Origin: Ktedonobacteria bacterium brp13
Lineage (GTDB): Bacteria > Chloroflexota > Ktedonobacteria > Ktedonobacterales > Ktedonobacteraceae
Length of the DNA stretch: 64,000 nucleotides
Direction: 5' to 3'
Assembly: GCA_015099395.1 (NCBI GenBank)
Contig: AP024096.1
Coordinates: 3,782,001 to 3,846,000 of the forward strand
The translations under genes and the position numbers were made by a program. Shown in pieces: positions 62,637 to 64,000 of this stretch; position 1 is the stretch's first letter, and each line of letters starts with the position of its first letter. Below the pieces are notes generated by a model. It had not been told where the DNA came from and made no database searches. It saw only the letters and a list, made by a program, of their open reading frames with translations.

Positions 62637-64000
62637 CTAGCTCAACAATAAAATCCATCCACATTGCTCATGAAATTGCTCTTGCGCTTCTTTTACCTGT
62701 CCCTCGCTTATATTGCCGCTGCACTTCATACGTACCTCTCGCCGTTCATGATGAATCGAAGGCGTCTCCCGATACACCCCTCCTTCAGGCACCAGACTTT
62801 GAGCTAACGCTATCAGCGCGCCCTGATGAACCTGCTGGTGTAAGACAACCTGCCAACCCGTTTCTGCTTCAAGCTGCTGAAATAGGGCACCATAGCGCTG
62901 ACTGGCCAGGTCGGGAAAATGGAAACGCACCAGAACCGTTCTCTCTCTGGGATCAACGCCGACTTTATAGCAGTGCGGCAAAGGCAAAAGAAGCCGTTGC
63001 GCCACCGCTAAAGCTTCGTGTTGCACCATCCCTCTCTCCATCTGCGGCACCCTCTGAGCTGGGATGCTTTGCACTGACAGGGAAGGTATCGGCAAAGACA
63101 TTTTTGCACCCGCAAGCGCTTCTAGCTGCAAGCTCCAGCCACTTTCCTGCTGAAATCGCTCTTGAACTTGCCGCACATCGGCCTGGGCCATTGCCAGTGC
63201 TTCAGCCTCAGCAGGCAAGTCTACCTTGACGAGAATCTGCTGCTGCTCGAAATAAATCGAGGGTGTGCCACGTATGGCAATGCCAACCTCTTGCAAACAG
63301 CGCGTCGCCAGATTGCTCAACTCCCCCTGATGTACGTGAGACGCAACCGTAATCGAGACGCCTGCTTCCTCAGCCGCTTGCTCTATCGCCGTGCCAAATT
63401 CGCGTTGCGCGGGTTCAGGAAAATGGAAGGAGAGCACCACATCCCCCGTTTCTGGATTGACGCTTTTACGATAGAGCCGAGGTGGATTTCCTATGGCAAG
63501 TTCAATGAGACGCAATATCTCATGCTGATCTGGTAACTCGCGCTTCTCCGGATACTGCAACGCCTCTTGCCATCCGGGGGATAACTGATAGAGAGCCAGC
63601 CCATCGTTATCCAGAACCGAGGTTTGCTGGCTAAACAATGCAGGATTGTTATGCAGCAGTTTGGCCAGCGCCAACCGATCTTCCATGCTTCTCCCAGAAA
63701 GTCCGGCCAGTGCGCACAGATCCCCCAGACTATAATCCACTTCATCTTGACAACGCTGAGCGAGAGCGTGGGCTGAAACGTTGCGAAGCGCACGCCGTCC
63801 GGATTTTACCAGATTGGCGAGATAGCCTGCTGGCGACTGATGGGTAAGTGCTGCCTCTTCCTCTGGATACGGTCCCAACACATCGATAATCGCAGAAAAA
63901 GGGAAACGGGTACGCTCAAGACTGATGCCCCGTGGTAACATCACGCGAACCGAGGCTCCTGGTTCTAGCGAACGACAGAGGACGGGTTTACTGCTCTCAT
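62637..64000 (-). CDS. Protein with duplicated ~110-residue module (5' end outside window)
   Basis: At least 454 codons. The frame is open to the window edge (ESSKPVLCRSLEPGASVRVM precedes the GTG at 63944), so the true start lies beyond 64000. The first 130 residues seen include LPRGISLERTRFPFSAIIDV and ALAQRCQDEVDYSLGDLCAL. Two copies of one module follow, each with FHFPxxA, VHQGxLxxLA, TPSIxxE and a final QFxxExGWxLxL. No membrane segment or catalytic motif is recognised. It converges with the decayed IS3 element. I cannot assign a family; a DNA- or nucleotide-binding role would be a guess. Confidence 0.65.
   Translation of the reverse strand, partial: ESSKPVLCRSLEPGASVRVMLPRGISLERTRFPFSAIIDVLGPYPEEEAALTHQSPAGYLANLVKSGRRALRNVSAHALAQRCQDEVDYSLGDLCALAGLSGRSMEDRLALAKLLHNNPALFSQQTSVLDNDGLALYQLSPGWQEALQYPEKRELPDQHEILRLIELAIGNPPRLYRKSVNPETGDVVLSFHFPEPAQREFGTAIEQAAEEAGVSITVASHVHQGELSNLATRCLQEVGIAIRGTPSIYFEQQQILVKVDLPAEAEALAMAQADVRQVQERFQQESGWSLQLEALAGAKMSLPIPSLSVQSIPAQRVPQMERGMVQHEALAVAQRLLLPLPHCYKVGVDPRERTVLVRFHFPDLASQRYGALFQQLEAETGWQVVLHQQVHQGALIALAQSLVPEGGVYRETPSIHHERREVRMKCSGNISEGQVKEAQEQFHEQCGWILLLS

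Overview
The window looks like accessory-rich chromosome of a soil bacterium of the Ktedonobacteria (Chloroflexota). This is inferred from family content, not from a marker gene: Ser/Thr kinases fused to WD40-like propellers, F420/flavin-type luciferase-like oxidoreductases, BNR-propeller proteins, many decayed insertion sequences, and roughly even base composition. No rRNA, tRNA or CRISPR array was seen.

Layout. 1-7 kb: a deleted zinc-ribbon gene, a clan-A glycoside hydrolase, a small Gly/Trp/His-repeat peptide with a double-glycine-type leader, a sugar dehydrogenase/epimerase pair, an ACT-domain protein and a membrane-anchored PQQ-like propeller. 7-11.6 kb: a DUF262 nuclease gene with one in-frame stop, then two halves of an IS4-type transposase facing an Ala-rich repeat ORF that is bounded by 19-bp inverted repeats. 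11.6-22.5 kb: TenA, a 1083-residue BNR propeller, an amidase, a MarR/SRPBCC operon with a visible operator, a peroxiredoxin and a zinc-ribbon kinase. 22.7-26.7 kb: an efflux transporter and an S9 peptidase lie between two inverted, non-coding 360-bp repeats. 26.9-32.8 kb: a luciferase-like oxidoreductase and a CUT2 sugar ABC transporter with a PfkB kinase under a LacI-type operator. 33-38 kb: a BNR-GH18 chitinase fusion, then an MFS pump flanked by inverted MITE-like elements.

38.2-45.4 kb is the most coherent regulatory block. A three-gene ABC-2 transporter is divergent from a response regulator, histidine kinase and anchored-protein operon, followed by a lipoprotein gene. The promoter regions share 11-bp-spaced TACAA repeats, suggesting one autoregulated regulon, and the lipoprotein leader can fold into a long closed hairpin ending in a T-run. 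45.9-54.2 kb: an anchored extracellular protein, a hydrolase/TetR pair with twin operators, and two overlapping kinase genes with Tat-like motifs at their internal membrane segments.

54.4-61.8 kb is an eight-gene minus-strand operon: mannose-type PTS (IIC, IID, IIA, IIB), a ceramidase-like protein, a SIS-domain protein, NagA and a Gfo/Idh dehydrogenase. It probably imports and degrades an amino sugar or amino-sugar conjugate. It is interrupted by two REP-like hairpin elements. The window ends with a decayed IS3-type element and a partial gene carrying a duplicated ~110-residue module.

Coordinates and motifs come from direct reading. Family names come from remembered motif patterns; no database search was run.
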